A stretch of DNA of 64,000 nt from Pseudacidovorax sp. NFM-22 (GTDB lineage Bacteria; Pseudomonadota; Gammaproteobacteria; Burkholderiales; Burkholderiaceae_C). Both the position numbers and the translations under genes were made by a program. Under the pieces are notes generated by a model. The model saw nothing but the letters and a program-made list of their open reading frames with translations, had not been told where the DNA came from and did not search any database. Shown one piece after another: positions 33,439 through 41,627 of the stretch. Numbering within the stretch: the stretch's first letter is position 1; every line of letters starts with the position of its first letter. Location: NCBI RefSeq assembly GCF_021401245.1, contig NZ_JACBFY010000002.1:682001-746000 (forward strand). The letters are read 5' to 3'.

Positions 33439-34962
33439 TCAGACGACCGAGGCGGCGCCCGCTTCGGTCGGCCGGCTGGCCCGCGGATCGTCCGGCGCGG
33501 CGGTGACGATGCTCTTGAGCGGCGGATCGGCCGGGCGCAGCTTGGCGATGTCCGGCCGCGGCCGCGCCAGCACGGGCGTGGCGGCAAAGGCCTGCTCCAT
33601 GGCCAGCGAAGCCGACAGCAGCGGCAGGTCGCCGCGGAAGGTGCCGGTCACCTGCAGGCCGAAGGGCATGCCGCGCTCGTCGCGGCCGCAGGGCAGGCTG
33701 ATGGAGGGATGCGTGGTGAGCGTGACCACATAGGTCAGCGCCAGCCAGCGGTAGTAGTTCTCCTGCGGGCGGCCATCCACCTCGGCGGCATGCGGCAGCG
33801 TCCACGGGAAGGGCGAGACCGGCGTGGTGGGCGACAGCACCAGGTCGTAGCCCTCGAACACCTTCTGGAAGCGGTTGATGATGCGCGTCTGCTCGGTCTG
33901 GGCCCAGGCGCTGTCGAGCAGGCTCATGCGCACGCCCATCTCGTAGTTGGCGCGCGGGTTGGGGCCCAGGCTTTCGGGATTGCGCTCGTAGGTCTCGCGC
34001 ATGCCCGCCACGAAGGCCTCGGCGCGCAGCACGTCGAAGCAGCGGTGCACCTCGCCCAGGTCGAAGCGGACCTCGTCGCAGGCGGCGAACAGGTGGCGCA
34101 TGGCGGCCATCTTCTCGCGGAAGGCGCGGCGCACCACGGGGTCGACGTCGCAGCAGCCGAAGTCCTCGGTCCAGGCCACACGCAGGCGCGACAGGTCGGC
34201 CGTGCGCGGCGCCAGGAAGGCCATGGCGTCCAGCGGATGGCTGAGCGGATCGCCCGCATGCGGTCCGGCGGTGGCGGCCAGCTGCAGGCAGGCGTCGGCC
34301 ACGCTGCGGCCCATGGGCCCGACCACCGAGATGGGCGACCAGCCCATCGGCTTGCGCACGCTGGGCACCACGCCGGGCGAGGGCCGCAGGCCCACCACGC
34401 CGCATTTGGCGGCCGGGATGCGCAGCGAGCCGCCGGTATCGGAGCCGGTGCACACCGGCAGCATGTCCAGCGCCAGCGCCGCGGCCGAGCCGCCGGAGGA
34501 ACCGCCGGCGTTGAGGTTGGGGTCGAAGGGATTGCCCGTGGCGCCCCACACGGGGTTGCGGCTGTTGGCACCCGCGCCCATCTCGGGCACGTTGGTCTTG
34601 CCGGCCACGATGGCGCCGGCCGCGCGCAGGCGGCGCACCAGCTCGATGTCCTGCGCGGGCACATGGTTGCGCAGGCTGGGCGTGCCCGAGGTGGAGAGCA
34701 GGCCGGCGGTGGGCTCCAGGTCCTTCACGCCCAGCGGCAGGCCGTGCAGCAGCCCCAGCGGCTCGCCGCGCATCACGGCCTGCTCGGCGGCGCGGGCCTC
34801 GCCCCGCGCCCGCTCGAAGCAGGTGGCGGTGACGGCATTGACGAAGGGATTGACCTGCTCGATGCGCGCGATGCACGCCTCCAGCAGTTCGACGGGCGAG
34901 AGCTGGCGGGCGCCGATCAGGCGGCGCTGCTCGACGGCGGAGAGTTCGACGAGTCCGGCCAT
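33439..34962 (-). CDS. Amidase (amidase-signature family) 1
   Basis: 507 residues; ATG at 34962 shares one base with the stop of the upstream Bug gene (TGATG). Catalytic triad visible: Lys-80 (GVKDLEP), Ser-155/156 (NAGGSSGGSA) and nucleophile Ser-179 (SDTGGSLRIP). Hydrolyses amides to acid and ammonia, or transfers amide nitrogen. Coupling to a substrate-binding protein suggests it degrades an imported amide, with the binding protein recognising the same compound. Confidence 0.93.
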   Translation of the reverse strand: MAGLVELSAVEQRRLIGARQLSPVELLEACIARIEQVNPFVNAVTATCFERARGEARAAEQAVMRGEPLGLLHGLPLGVKDLEPTAGLLSTSGTPSLRNHVPAQDIELVRRLRAAGAIVAGKTNVPEMGAGANSRNPVWGATGNPFDPNLNAGGSSGGSAAALALDMLPVCTGSDTGGSLRIPAAKCGVVGLRPSPGVVPSVRKPMGWSPISVVGPMGRSVADACLQLAATAGPHAGDPLSHPLDAMAFLAPRTADLSRLRVAWTEDFGCCDVDPVVRRAFREKMAAMRHLFAACDEVRFDLGEVHRCFDVLRAEAFVAGMRETYERNPESLGPNPRANYEMGVRMSLLDSAWAQTEQTRIINRFQKVFEGYDLVLSPTTPVSPFPWTLPHAAEVDGRPQENYYRWLALTYVVTLTTHPSISLPCGRDERGMPFGLQVTGTFRGDLPLLSASLAMEQAFAATPVLARPRPDIAKLRPADPPLKSIVTAAPDDPRASRPTEAGAASVV

Positions 34963-35978
34963 CAATCTGCCTTGATGTTGGCGCGCAGGGCGACGGCGCG
35001 CATCAGCGGGAGTTCGTTCTCGATCTGCTTCGCGGACGCGGCCTGGCCGGCGAAAGCGGGCTCGGCGCCCTGGGCCGCGAGCGCGGCCTTGGCATCGGGC
35101 GAGGCGACGATCTGTTCGATGGCCTTCTCCAGCCGCTCGCGCACCGGCGCGGGCGTGCCCTTGGGCGCGACCAGCATGATCCAGGTGTCGACGTTGATGT
35201 CCGGGTAGCCTGCCTCGGCGAAGGTGGGCACGTTCGGCAGCTGCGACGAGCGCTTGGCCGTGGTCACGGCGATGGCCTTGACCTTGCCGCCCTTGAGCTG
35301 CGGAATGGCCGCCGTGACCGTGTCCACCGAGAAGGGCACCTGGCCGCCGATCAGGTCGGTCATGGCCGGGGCGCTGCCCTTGTAGGGCACATGCAGCATC
35401 TTCGCGCCGACGGCGCCCAGGATGATCTCGCCCGCGAAGTGCGAGGTGGTGCCCGCGCCGAAGGAGGCGTACGAGTACTTCTCGGGCGAGGCCTTGGCGG
35501 CGGCGACGAACTCCTTCACCGTGTTGATGGGCACGTCCTTGTTGGCCAGCAGCACCAGCGGGATGCGCGCCACGATGGCGATGGGGTCGTAGCTCTTGAC
35601 CGGGTCGTAGGGCAGGTTGCTGCGGATGGCCGGGTTGGCCGTGAAGGTGGAGGGCGAGCCCAGCAGCAGCGTGTAGCCGTCCGCCGGCGCCTTGGCCACG
35701 TAGCCAGCGGCGATGGCCGTGCCGGCGCCCGGGCGGTTGTCCACCACCACCGGCTGGCCCAGGGCGGTCGAGATCCGCTGGCCCATCAGCCGGCCGATGA
35801 CGTCGGCGCTGCCGCCGGGTGGGAAGGGGATCACCAGCGTGATCGGACGGTTGGGATAGTCCGGCTGCGCCATGGCGGGAAGCGCGCCGGCGGTGGCGGC
35901 CAGCGCGAGCAGGCCGCACACGGCGGCACGGCGGGACACCGAGTCAGGACGGAAAGCGGGTATGGACGCGAAGGTCAT
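34962..35978 (-). CDS. Bug-family TTT substrate-binding protein 3
   Basis: 338 residues, signal peptide ending PAMAQ (about 38). Motifs: ITLVIPFPPGGSADVIGRLMGQ, DNRPGAGTAIAAGYVAKAPADGYTLLLG, LPYDPVKSYDPIA, HVPYKGSAPAMTDLIGGQVPF. Upstream of and coupled to the amidase gene. Divergent from a LysR gene across a region holding a perfect palindrome, probably the control point for this amidase pair. Confidence 0.93.
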   Translation of the reverse strand: MTFASIPAFRPDSVSRRAAVCGLLALAATAGALPAMAQPDYPNRPITLVIPFPPGGSADVIGRLMGQRISTALGQPVVVDNRPGAGTAIAAGYVAKAPADGYTLLLGSPSTFTANPAIRSNLPYDPVKSYDPIAIVARIPLVLLANKDVPINTVKEFVAAAKASPEKYSYASFGAGTTSHFAGEIILGAVGAKMLHVPYKGSAPAMTDLIGGQVPFSVDTVTAAIPQLKGGKVKAIAVTTAKRSSQLPNVPTFAEAGYPDINVDTWIMLVAPKGTPAPVRERLEKAIEQIVASPDAKAALAAQGAEPAFAGQAASAKQIENELPLMRAVALRANIKAD

Positions 35979-36057
35979 GGCGCAGGCCTTTCGGAAGACG
36001 ATGGCCGCATGCTAGAAACGCACCTCCCGTGCAGCAAGCACAAGGCTCTTAAAGCTT

Positions 36058-36076
36058 CATTGCCGATTCGGCAATG
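36058..36076. promoter_or_regulatory. Perfect 19-bp palindrome, likely LysR operator
   Basis: CATTGCCGATTCGGCAATG has perfect 9-bp arms around one base and contains T-N11-A with interrupted symmetry, the LysR consensus. It lies between the divergent Bug/amidase and LysR genes and overlaps the ATG at 36074, one of two candidate LysR starts, which argues for the later start. Confidence 0.7.
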
Positions 36077-37051
36077 TTCCGGCACCGCAATCCAATGGCC
36101 TCTCTCCCGCCCGCGTCCACCCCCGCCGCCAAGCCTGCGCGGCGCGATCCCAACCAGCGCGTGCTGCAGGAGGTGGCCCTGCGCTACTTCCTGGAGGTGG
36201 CACGCGCCGGCTCCGTCACCGAGGCCGCGGCCCGGCTGGAGGTGGCGCCCTCGGCCGTCAGCCGGCAGATCGGCCGGCTGGAGCGCGAGCTGGACACCCT
36301 GCTCTTCGAGCGCCGCGCCCGCGGCATGACGCTCAATTCCGCCGGCGAGCTGCTGGCCGCCCATGCCCGCCGCGCCTGGCTGGACATCGAGCGCGTGACC
36401 GACGACATCCTGGCCCTGCGCGGCCTGCGCCAGGGCGAGGTGCGCATCGTGGCCACCGAGGGCTTCGCCTACGAATTCCTGCCCGCGGTGGTGGCGGACT
36501 TCCAGGCACGCTGCCCGGGCATCCGCTTCCAGCTGGACATGGCGGTGCAGCGCGAGGTGGCGCGCCGGGTGCGCGAAGGGCTGGTGGACCTGGGCGTGAC
36601 GGTGAGCCTCAGTTCGGAGAGCGGCCTGCAGGTGGCCTTCCGCCATCCCTCGCCGGTGATGGCGGTGGTGGCGCCCGCCCATCCGCTGGCGGATCGCCGG
36701 CAGGTGTCGCTCACCCAGCTGCTGGCCTGGCCGCTGGCGCTGCCGGCCGGCACCTCCACGCTGCGGCAGTTGCTGGACATCAGCAGCAGCCGGCAGGGCC
36801 TGGTCCTGCAGCCGGTGATCACCAGCGACCACCTCTATCCGCTGATCCAGTACGTCAGCCACACCCAGGCCGTCACCTTCTGCGGCGAACTGGCGCTGCG
36901 CCAGCAGCTGCACAACCGCACCGTGCTGGCCATCCCCCTGCGCGACCGCGAGATGAACGAGCGCCACTTCGAGGTGCAGACCATGGCCGGCCGCCACCTG
37001 CCAGATGCGGCCCGGGCCTTCATCGACCACCTGCGCAAGGCATTGGAGTGA
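36074..37051 (+). CDS. LysR-family regulator
   Basis: 325 residues from the ATG at 36074, or 318 from the Met at 36095. The later start is favoured because the first ATG lies inside the palindromic operator. HTH: RYFLEVARAGSVTEAAARLEVAPSAVSRQIGRLERELD; effector domain EGFAYEFLPAVVADFQARCPGIRF and QYVSHTQAVTFCGELALR. Unusually long N-terminal tail (about 28-35 residues) before the HTH. Probably controls the divergent binding-protein/amidase genes. Confidence 0.9.
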   Translation: MFRHRNPMASLPPASTPAAKPARRDPNQRVLQEVALRYFLEVARAGSVTEAAARLEVAPSAVSRQIGRLERELDTLLFERRARGMTLNSAGELLAAHARRAWLDIERVTDDILALRGLRQGEVRIVATEGFAYEFLPAVVADFQARCPGIRFQLDMAVQREVARRVREGLVDLGVTVSLSSESGLQVAFRHPSPVMAVVAPAHPLADRRQVSLTQLLAWPLALPAGTSTLRQLLDISSSRQGLVLQPVITSDHLYPLIQYVSHTQAVTFCGELALRQQLHNRTVLAIPLRDREMNERHFEVQTMAGRHLPDAARAFIDHLRKALE

Positions 37052-37079
37052 CGCCTTCCACGGCACCTGCAGCCTGGAG

Positions 37080-37103
37080 CCCCTCTCCCGCAAGGGGAGA
37101 GGG
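37080..37103. repeat. Extragenic palindrome, single copy
   Basis: CCCCTCTCCCGCAAGGGGAGAGGG-type core; one half of the composite element seen elsewhere. Stands 30 bp after the LysR stop and may help end that transcript. Confidence 0.65.
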
Positions 37104-37278
37104 CGCAAGGCAGCGGCCACCGGGTGCCCCGCTCCCCATGCGCTGCCTTGCATTTGCGGCAACGTGACCTTGCGAACTGCACATTGGTCGGCAACGCAGC
37201 CGGCGGAATAATCGCCTTCGGCGCTCAATGGCGCCCCTTCCCCACCCTCAGGGCCGGCGCCCGGCGCCGGCATCGTTC

Positions 37279-37632
37279 ATGACCCAGACCTCCGCCCTGC
37301 CCTTCTCCAAGGTCCGCACCGTCGGCCCGCTCGTCTTTCTTTCCGGCGAACTGGGCATCGCCGCCGACGGCTCGGTGCCGGCCGGCATCGAGGCGCAGAC
37401 CCGCCTGTGCCTGGAGCGCATCGCCGCCACGCTGGCCGGCCAGGGCCTGGCCCTGTCGGACGTGGTGAGCGTGACGGCCTACCTGGTCGATGCAGCCGAC
37501 TTCGCGGCCTTCAACGGCGTCTATGCCGCGGCCTTCGCCGAGCCGCGGCCGGTGCGCACCACCGTGCGCACGGACCTGATGCTGCCGGGCGCGCTGGTGG
37601 AACTGACCGTCATCGCCCAGCAGAAGGCCTGA
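37279..37632 (+). CDS. Rid (YjgF/UK114) family protein
   Basis: 117 residues; start MTQTSALPFSKVRTVGPLVFLSGELG. Rid fold: LVFLSGELGIAADGSVPAGIEAQTRLCLERI, DVVSVTAYLVDAADFAAFNGVYAAAF and RPVRTTVRTDLMLPGALVELTVIA. Aligning the last segment with RidA places Leu/Met near residue 100 where RidA has its catalytic Arg, so imine-hydrolysing activity is doubtful. It lies 5 bp before an amino-acid oxidoreductase gene, which would produce imino acids. Confidence 0.88.
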   Translation: MTQTSALPFSKVRTVGPLVFLSGELGIAADGSVPAGIEAQTRLCLERIAATLAGQGLALSDVVSVTAYLVDAADFAAFNGVYAAAFAEPRPVRTTVRTDLMLPGALVELTVIAQQKA

Positions 37633-37637
37633 GGCGC

Positions 37638-38876
37638 ATGGGCCGCGAGATCCTCGTCCTGGGCGCCGGCATGGTCGGCACCTGCACCGCCCTGCATCTG
37701 GCGATGCGCGGCCATTCGGTCGCCCTGGTCGACCGCGGCCTGCCGGGGCGCGAGACCTCGTACGGCAACGCCGGCATCATCCAGCGCGAAGCCGTGTCGC
37801 CCTACGCCTTTCCGCGCAGCCTGGCCAAGCTGGCCGGCGTGGCGCTCAAGCGGGGGGCCGACGTCAACTGGCATCTTGGCGCACTGCCGGCGGTGGCGGG
37901 CGGGCTGTCGCGCTACTGGCGCAACTCGGCGCCCGAGCGCTATGCGCCCATCGCCGCGGCCTATGCGCGCCTGATCGAACATTCGACGAGCGAGCATGCC
38001 CCGCTGATCGCGGCCGCCGGCGCCGACGACCTGGTGCAGCGCGACGGCTACCTGCACGTGTTCCGCGACGCCGCCAGCTTTGCGCAGGCGCGCCGCGATG
38101 CCGAGGCCACCGCGGCCCGGCACGGCCTGCAGGTGCGTGCCCTCGACGGCGCGGCCCTGGCCGCCGAAGAACCCGCCCTGACGCAGGGCCTGCCCGGCGC
38201 GCTGCATTGGCAGGACCCGTGGTGCGTGAGCGACCCGGGCGAACTGGTGGCCCGCTACGCCGCGCATTTCCAGCAGCTCGGCGGTGTGCTGGTTCAAGGC
38301 GACGCCGCCACGCTGACGGCGACCGCCCAGGGCTGGCGCGTGCAGACCACGCGCGGTCCGGTGGAAGCGCAGGACGCCGTGGTCGCCCTGGGGCCGTGGG
38401 CCGACCGGCTGCTCAAGCCCCTGGGCTACCGGCTGCCGCTCTTCGTCAAGCGCGGCTACCACCGGCACTACACCGGCGGCCCCACGCTGCGCCGGCCGGT
38501 GTACGACCTGGACCGCGGCCTCGTGATCGCGCCGATGCGGCGCGGCGCCCGCATCACCACCGGTGCGGAATTCGCCCGCCAGGATGCCGCGCCCACGCCG
38601 TGGCAGCTCACGCGGGCCGAGACCTATGCCCGCGAACTGCTCGACCTGCCGCATCCGGTGGAAGGCGAACCCTGGCTGGGGGCGCGGCCTTGCACCGCAG
38701 ACATGCTGCCGGTGATCGACGCCGCGCCGCGGCACCGCGGCCTGTGGTTCAACTTCGGCCATGCGCACCAGGGCTTCACGCTGGGCCCGGCCACCGGCCG
38801 GCTGCTGGCAGAGCTCATGGACGGCGGGCCGACGATGGTGGATGCGGCACCCTACTCGGCGCAGCGCTTCGGCTGA
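37638..38876 (+). CDS. FAD-dependent oxidoreductase (D-amino-acid dehydrogenase DadA-like)
   Basis: 412 residues; start MGREILVLGAGMVGTCTALHLAMRGHSVALVDR, an N-terminal Rossmann FAD motif. DadA/DAO family features: GRETSYGNAGIIQ, DAVVALGPWADRLLKPLGYRLPLFVKRGYH and the C-terminal GLWFNFGHAHQGFTLGPATGRLLAEL. Oxidises the alpha-amino group of an amino acid (often a D-isomer) to an imine, giving electrons to the respiratory chain. Coupled to the Rid-family gene; the pair probably handles one amine substrate. Confidence 0.9.
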   Translation: MGREILVLGAGMVGTCTALHLAMRGHSVALVDRGLPGRETSYGNAGIIQREAVSPYAFPRSLAKLAGVALKRGADVNWHLGALPAVAGGLSRYWRNSAPERYAPIAAAYARLIEHSTSEHAPLIAAAGADDLVQRDGYLHVFRDAASFAQARRDAEATAARHGLQVRALDGAALAAEEPALTQGLPGALHWQDPWCVSDPGELVARYAAHFQQLGGVLVQGDAATLTATAQGWRVQTTRGPVEAQDAVVALGPWADRLLKPLGYRLPLFVKRGYHRHYTGGPTLRRPVYDLDRGLVIAPMRRGARITTGAEFARQDAAPTPWQLTRAETYARELLDLPHPVEGEPWLGARPCTADMLPVIDAAPRHRGLWFNFGHAHQGFTLGPATGRLLAELMDGGPTMVDAAPYSAQRFG

Positions 38877-38910
38877 ACCTCGGGCGGTCTGCGCGCGGGA
38901 AGCCGCCCGC

Positions 38911-40302
38911 TCAGCCGCGCATCAGCGCTTCGATCTCGTCGCCATCCACCGGCACGCCGCGCGTGATCAGCTCGCAGCCGGTGGCGGTGACGATGGCGTC
39001 GTCCTCGATGCGGATGCCGATGTCGTGGAACTGCGCGGGCACGTCGTCGCCGGCGCGCACGTAGATGCCGGGTTCGATGGTCAGCACCATGCTGGGCTGG
39101 AGGATGCGGCTGGGGCGGTTCTTGATCACCTCGCCCGAAAGCGGGTCGCGCCGCTCGCTGATCTCGCCCACCTGCGTCGGCTCCACGTAGCTGCCGCAGT
39201 CGTGCACGTCCATGCCCAGCCAGTGGCCGGTGCGGTGCATGTAGTAGCGGAAGTAGGCGCGCTGCTCGATCACGTCGTCCACGCTGCCCACCTTGTTGGC
39301 GTCGAGCAGGCCCAGGTCGAGCATGCCCTGCGACAGCACGCGCACCGTGGCCTCGTGCGGGTCGTTGAAGCGGTTGCCGGCCTTGGTGGCGGCCACGGCC
39401 GCTTCCTGGCTGGCCAGCACCAGGTCGTAGAGCGCGCGCTGCGGGCCGGTGAACCTGCCGTCGGCCGGGAAGGTGCGGGTGATGTCGCTGGCGTAGCTGT
39501 CGAGCTCGCAGCCGGCATCGATCAGCACCAGCTCGCCGGCACGCACCGGCGCCACGTCGGCGCGGTAGTGCAGCACGCAGGCATTGGCGCCGGCCGCCAC
39601 GATGGAGCCGTAGGCCGGGAACTGCGAGCCGCCCAGGCGGAATTCATGCAGCAGCTCGGCGTCGAGGTGGTACTCGCGCACGTCCCGGCCCTCGCGCAGC
39701 ATGCGGGCGCTCAGCTGCATGGCGCGGATGTGGGCGCGGGCGCTGATGTCAGCGGCGCGGCGCATCACGTCCTGCTCGTGCGCGTCCTTGATGAGGCGCA
39801 TCTCGTCCAGCGGGCCGCACAGGTCGCGCTGCTGCTCGGGGCACAGGGCGCCGAAGCGCACGCGGGCGCGCACCTTCTGCAGCCAGCCGTCGACGCGCCC
39901 TTCCAGGCCGGGATGGGTGGCGAAGGGGTACCAGACGGTGGCGCGGTTCTCGAGCAGCTTCGGCAGGCGGCTGTCGAGTTCGGCCACCGAGAAGGCTTCA
40001 TCGACGCCCAGGCGCTCGGGCGCGGCCTCGGGGCCGAGGCGGTAGCCGTCCCAGATCTCGCGCTCCAGGTCCTTGGGCTGGCAGAACAGCGTGCTGCGGC
40101 CCGCGGCGTCGACCACCAGCCAGGCGTTGGGCTCGGTGAAGCCGGTCAGGTAATGGAAGTAGCTGTCGTGCCGGTAGGGGAAGTCGCTGTCGCGGTTGCG
40201 CTGGCGCTCGGGCGCGGTGGGGATGAGGGCGATGCCATCGGCACCGAGCTGGGCGGCAAGGCGGGCCCGGCGCCCGGCGTAGAGGGAGGGACTGGCGTTC
40301 AT
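38911..40302 (-). CDS. pepP: Xaa-Pro aminopeptidase (aminopeptidase P)
   Basis: 463 residues; start MNASPSLYAGRRARLAAQLGAD at 40302. AMP_N domain (about 1-170) then pita-bread metallopeptidase domain: HYRADVAPVRAGELVLIDAGCELDSYASDITRTFPADG with two Asp ligands, HRTGHWLGMDVHDCG, VLTIEPGIYV and DIGIRIEDD. Removes N-terminal residues preceding proline using Mn. Its start overlaps the stop of the nucleotidyltransferase gene (40299-40302). Third gene of the speD operon. Confidence 0.95.
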   Translation of the reverse strand: MNASPSLYAGRRARLAAQLGADGIALIPTAPERQRNRDSDFPYRHDSYFHYLTGFTEPNAWLVVDAAGRSTLFCQPKDLEREIWDGYRLGPEAAPERLGVDEAFSVAELDSRLPKLLENRATVWYPFATHPGLEGRVDGWLQKVRARVRFGALCPEQQRDLCGPLDEMRLIKDAHEQDVMRRAADISARAHIRAMQLSARMLREGRDVREYHLDAELLHEFRLGGSQFPAYGSIVAAGANACVLHYRADVAPVRAGELVLIDAGCELDSYASDITRTFPADGRFTGPQRALYDLVLASQEAAVAATKAGNRFNDPHEATVRVLSQGMLDLGLLDANKVGSVDDVIEQRAYFRYYMHRTGHWLGMDVHDCGSYVEPTQVGEISERRDPLSGEVIKNRPSRILQPSMVLTIEPGIYVRAGDDVPAQFHDIGIRIEDDAIVTATGCELITRGVPVDGDEIEALMRG

Positions 40303-41042
40303 GGCGACGTGTTGAGTTGGGCGAGGCGCTCGGGGGTGCCGACGTCGGTCCAGCGGCCGGTGTGCAGCTGGGCACTGACGCGGCCATTGTCCATGGCGCG
40401 CCGAAGCAGCGGTGCCAGCGCGGCCTTCACGCCCGCCGGGTTGCCGGGCGGGATGTCGCAGTACGGCGGCGCGAAGAGTTCGCGCCGGTACAGGCCGATG
40501 GTGGAGAAGGTGTAGCGCGGCGCCGCGTCGTTGGCCGGCAGGTTCAGTGCGGCGCCGTCCTGGCCGATGCCGAAATCGCCACGCGGGTTGTGCGGCGGAT
40601 TGGGCACCAGCCACAGATGGGCCAGCCGGCCGCTGTCGGCGAAGGACTGGACCTGGGCCTGCGTGAAATGGAAGTCGGGCGCGTGGACGTCGCCGGCCAG
40701 GCACCAGAAGAGATCGGCGTCCAGCAGCGGCAGGGCGCGGGCAATGCCGCCGGCGGTCTCCAGCGCCGCGCTGAAGTCACGGCCTTCGTGCGAATAGGCG
40801 ATCTGCGAGCCCAGGCCCCCGCCCCATTGCGGCGCGGTGCCGAAGCGCTGTTCGATCTGCTCGCCCAGCCAGGCCGTGTTGACCACCAGCCGGGTGAAAC
40901 CGCCGCGCGCCAGCGCCTCCATGGGCCATTGCATCAGCGGCTTGCCCCGGACATCGAGCAGCGGCTTGGGCTGCCGGTCCGTCAGCGGGCGCATGCGCTC
41001 GCCGCGGCCCGCGGCGAGGACCATGGCCGGCGTCACCGTCAC
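40299..41042 (-). CDS. Sugar-phosphate nucleotidyltransferase (MurU-like)
   Basis: 247 residues from a GTG at 41042, which overlaps the speD stop (GTGA); a second in-frame GTG is at 41036 and the first ATG follows soon after. NTP-transferase motif VLAAGRGERMRPLTDRQPKPLLDVRGKPLMQW, with LAGDVHAPDF metal-binding Asp and TFSTIGLYRRELF. Family length of about 230-250 fits MurU, which makes UDP-MurNAc or a related nucleotide sugar in cell-wall recycling. The amgK kinase gene that commonly accompanies murU is not visible in this window. Its start and stop both overlap neighbours. Confidence 0.82.
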   Translation of the reverse strand: MTVTPAMVLAAGRGERMRPLTDRQPKPLLDVRGKPLMQWPMEALARGGFTRLVVNTAWLGEQIEQRFGTAPQWGGGLGSQIAYSHEGRDFSAALETAGGIARALPLLDADLFWCLAGDVHAPDFHFTQAQVQSFADSGRLAHLWLVPNPPHNPRGDFGIGQDGAALNLPANDAAPRYTFSTIGLYRRELFAPPYCDIPPGNPAGVKAALAPLLRRAMDNGRVSAQLHTGRWTDVGTPERLAQLNTSP

Positions 41043-41428
41043 ACGAGGTGGCGGGACACGCTGCCTCGGTGCAGGACGTTGCGTTCGACGTGCCGCGGCG
41101 AGAACAGGACGATCAGCGCCTCCTGCAAGGCCTTCGCGGCGTCGGAATGGTCGCCGCCGAAGTTGCAGACGTACACGTCGAGGGTCACGCTGCCTTGCTC
41201 GGGCCAGGTGTGGATGCACACATGGGATTCCGCCAGCAGCAGCGCCGCCGTGACGCCGCCGCGCCCGGCAGGGGTGGAGGGAAAGTGATGAGCCAGCTGC
41301 CCCACCGCCTTCAATTTGGCGACGGCAACGGCGCGCGTCAGACACTCGAGGAGGATGGTGCCGTCCGTCAGCCAGAAGTCATCGCACTGGCAATCGTGAA
41401 GGTCGGCAGTAAGGTGCAGGCCGTGCAT
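41039..41428 (-). CDS. speD: S-adenosylmethionine decarboxylase proenzyme
   Basis: 129 residues. The prokaryotic class 1B motif LLAESHVCIHTWPE places the self-cleavage between Glu-67 and Ser-68, where Ser-68 becomes the pyruvoyl group; DVYVCNFGGDHSDAAKAL follows. Produces decarboxylated SAM for spermidine synthesis. Length of about 120-130 is normal for SpeH-like bacterial forms. No speE is adjacent; instead it leads a coupled operon with a nucleotidyltransferase and pepP. Upstream inverted repeats may regulate it. Confidence 0.92.
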   Translation of the reverse strand: MHGLHLTADLHDCQCDDFWLTDGTILLECLTRAVAVAKLKAVGQLAHHFPSTPAGRGGVTAALLLAESHVCIHTWPEQGSVTLDVYVCNFGGDHSDAAKALQEALIVLFSPRHVERNVLHRGSVSRHLV

Positions 41429-41492
41429 GCGTGGACTCTAGCAGTCCCGTGCGGGGCACGGGGAGGGTGTACGACTGATTTATTCGCAAATT

Positions 41493-41523
41493 GGACACGA
41501 TTGTGTCCTGCCTTGTACCAAGG
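41493..41523. promoter_or_regulatory. Two adjacent inverted repeats between speD and tkt
   Basis: GGACAC (41493-41498) and GTGTCC (41503-41508) surround GATT; CCTTG (41511-41515) and CAAGG (41519-41523) surround TAC. They lie in the 199-bp divergent gap, in a more A/T-rich patch, and could bind regulators of either gene. Confidence 0.5.
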
Positions 41524-41556
41524 CTGACAGCGCTTGACCTGCGTGAAGCATCCCGG

Positions 41557-41585
41557 CGAGGGGCGCGGGCGCCCCTCGCTAAAAT
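41557..41585 (+). promoter_or_regulatory. tkt promoter -10 with overlapping 22-bp palindrome
   Basis: Arms CGAGGGGCGC (41557-41566) and GCGCCCCTCG (41569-41578) are perfect complements around GG. TAAAAT at 41580-41585 is a good -10 hexamer 43 bp before the tkt start. No convincing -35 lies 17 bp upstream, where the left arm sits, so an activator or repressor binding the palindrome may set expression. Confidence 0.5.
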
Positions 41586-41627
41586 CCCAGGTTCTCCCCT
41601 CCTACACCTCCCCGAAAGCCTTTTCTC

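Noticed and set aside
41534-41539. TTGACC as the -35 box of tkt
   Set aside because: It is 40 bp before the TAAAAT box, far from the 16-18 bp spacing needed; it would require a different -10 that is not visible.
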